64,000 bases of DNA, from assembly GCF_024648825.1 (NCBI RefSeq), contig NZ_JANBBE010000007.1, forward strand, positions 62,001 to 126,000, given 5' to 3'. Within the stretch, counting starts at the first letter, position 1; each line of letters begins with the position of its first letter. A program made the position numbers and the translations under genes. The stretch comes from Lentzea californiensis. Lineage in GTDB: Bacteria > Actinomycetota > Actinomycetes > Mycobacteriales > Pseudonocardiaceae. Under the pieces are notes generated by a model. It made no database searches. It was not told the origin of the DNA and saw nothing but the letters and a program-made list of their open reading frames with translations. This document shows, one piece after another, positions 62,870 through 64,000 of this stretch.

Positions 62870-62904
62870 GGCGATTCGGACGCACGCTCGTTACCGTCGT
62901 CGTC

Positions 62905-63972
62905 GTGATCGCAAGACTGCACCTCTACCTGGTCGACGTGACCGCGGCGCTGGTGATCGGCGTTCTCGTGGGCTACGCGATGGTGGAGCACCAGGACAAG
63001 CCGTGGTGGCTCGTCGTCCCCGGCACCCTCCTCGTCGCGCTGCCCGTCGCGGTCCGCCGGATCTGGCCCGTGACCGCGCTGGTGGTCACCACGGCCGCCA
63101 CGGCGGCGGTGGTGGTCGGTCAGGTGCTGCCGACAGAGGCGCTCGGTGCTCCGGTCGGAGCCGTGTGCTTCGCGCTTTACACGGTGGCCGTCGAACGTTC
63201 CCGGACCTGGTCGCTCGCCGGACTCGCGGGCGTCGTGGTCGCCATCTCCGGCGTCTCCGGCGGTGAACCGGAGAACGTGCTGGTCGTCCTCGCGGCGACG
63301 ACCGCCGTCTGGGTCATCGGCTACACGACCCGGATGCGGCGGTCGTACTTCGCACGGGAAACCGCGCAACAGGCCGAACAGGCCCTCTCCGACGAACGCA
63401 TGCGCATCGCCCGCGAGCTGCACGACGTGGTGGCGCACAACCTCTCCCTGATCACCGTGCAGGCCGCGAACGCCGCACACGTTCGGTCACCCGAGCACGC
63501 GTACGAGGCGTTGCGGGTGATCTCGGAGACGAGCAGGGCGGCGCTGACCGAGATGCGCGGACTGCTGGGCGTGCTGCGCTCCGACGCCGACCTGGCGCCC
63601 TCCCCCGGCCTCGGCGGGCTCGCCGGCCTCGCCGACCGCGCGTCACTCGCGGGGGTGCGCGTCACGCTGGACGTGCGCGGCGACACCGCTGTGCCGGAAG
63701 GCATCGGGCTCTCGGCGTACCGGATCGTGCAGGAGGCGCTGACGAACGTCGTGAAGCACGCGGCGCCCGCGTCGTGCACGGTCCTGGTAGACGTGACCCC
63801 GGAAGCCGTCCGCGTCGAGGTGGCGGACGACGGGCCTGGGGTGAAGGAGCTCGGAGTGGGGCACGGACTGATCGGCATGCGCGAACGCGTGGCCGTCTAC
63901 GGCGGCACGTTCAGCGCGGGCCCCGGTTCCGAGGGCGGTTTCCGGGTCGTCGCGGAACTGCCGCAGCGATGA
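62905..63972 (+). CDS. Sensor histidine kinase (NarL-type, HisKA_3)
   Basis: A 355-residue membrane kinase. About four N-terminal helices (LYLVDVTAALVIGVLVGYAM, WLVVPGTLLVALPVAV...) are followed by the dimerisation helix with the phospho-histidine in RIARELHDVVAHNLSLI, and the HATPase domain with IVQEALTNVVKHA, DDGPGV and GHGLIGMRERV. It phosphorylates the response regulator that starts 4 bp before its stop. GTG at 62905 chosen; an earlier in-frame start is possible. It probably controls the divergent ABC transporter. Confidence 0.88.
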   Translation: MIARLHLYLVDVTAALVIGVLVGYAMVEHQDKPWWLVVPGTLLVALPVAVRRIWPVTALVVTTAATAAVVVGQVLPTEALGAPVGAVCFALYTVAVERSRTWSLAGLAGVVVAISGVSGGEPENVLVVLAATTAVWVIGYTTRMRRSYFARETAQQAEQALSDERMRIARELHDVVAHNLSLITVQAANAAHVRSPEHAYEALRVISETSRAALTEMRGLLGVLRSDADLAPSPGLGGLAGLADRASLAGVRVTLDVRGDTAVPEGIGLSAYRIVQEALTNVVKHAAPASCTVLVDVTPEAVRVEVADDGPGVKELGVGHGLIGMRERVAVYGGTFSAGPGSEGGFRVVAELPQR

Positions 63973-64000
63973 TCCGCGTGCTGATAGCCGACGACCAGGC
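63969..64000 (+). CDS. Response regulator, N-terminal fragment (cut by window end)
   Basis: Only 32 bases are seen: ATG overlapping the kinase stop, then IRVLIADDQ, the beginning of a receiver domain with its acidic pair. It is the partner of the upstream kinase and presumably of the NarL/LuxR class. Confidence 0.85.
   Translation, partial: MIRVLIADDQ

Overview
The window is high-GC actinobacterial chromosome, most likely from the Pseudonocardiales (Lentzea, Saccharothrix or Actinosynnema type). The evidence is GTG/TTG starts, near-universal G/C third codon positions, a complete Pup-proteasome gene set, PafB/PafC, a TatA/TatC pair, secreted CBM2/ricin-type carbohydrate enzymes and a mycothiol-type enzyme family. 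The assignment below order level is inference. I saw no rRNA, tRNA or CRISPR array.

Layout. 0-14.6 kb is an accessory stretch: the end of a UvrA-like gene, a siderophore-interacting protein, a methyltransferase gene truncated next to an IS200/IS605-like end, an alditol-oxidase-type enzyme, a regulator/START-domain pair with a perfect palindromic operator, a secreted ricin-domain beta-helix protein, a GH18 chitinase with a DasR-like site, a CBM-like gene relic, and a DUF4231 (SLATT-like) membrane protein beside a TerB-like protein. 14.6-19.6 kb is an overlapping operon that reads as trans-4-hydroxyproline catabolism (XRE-cupin regulator, three-part dehydrogenase, DapA-like deaminase, proline-racemase-type epimerase). 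One of its genes carries two copies of a long palindrome in frame. 19.6-24.8 kb holds an HTH protein, a VOC protein and an FtsX permease with two small ATPases.

24.9-39.1 kb follows an arrangement I know from mycobacteria (Xaa-Pro peptidase, exonuclease, DUF4333 protein, HelY-like helicase, TatC, TatA, PafC, PafB), with Eis-like, htpG and diacylglycerol-kinase genes interspersed. 41.9-55.8 kb carries pafA, then prcA, prcB, pup and dop. pafA is separated from prcA by about 9 kb containing a PAP2/DAG-kinase fusion, an IclR-glpK-glpD glycerol module with two matching operators, a MarR module and small enzymes. The proteasomal ATPase gene (arc/mpa) is not in the window.

55.9-64 kb holds a large FtsX-type permease, a Nudix hydrolase, a monooxygenase-like protein, an aldo/keto reductase, a secreted GH5 cellulase, and an ABC transporter divergent from a NarL-type two-component system cut by the window end.

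The signals I consider most worth following are the TnpB-less omega-RNA-like relic (1.4-1.6 kb), the twin intragenic palindromes (16.6 kb), the 144-bp nested foldback (52.0 kb) and a strand-asymmetric G-to-A composition block across two convergent genes (51.3-52.6 kb). I found no clear multi-gene defence system.
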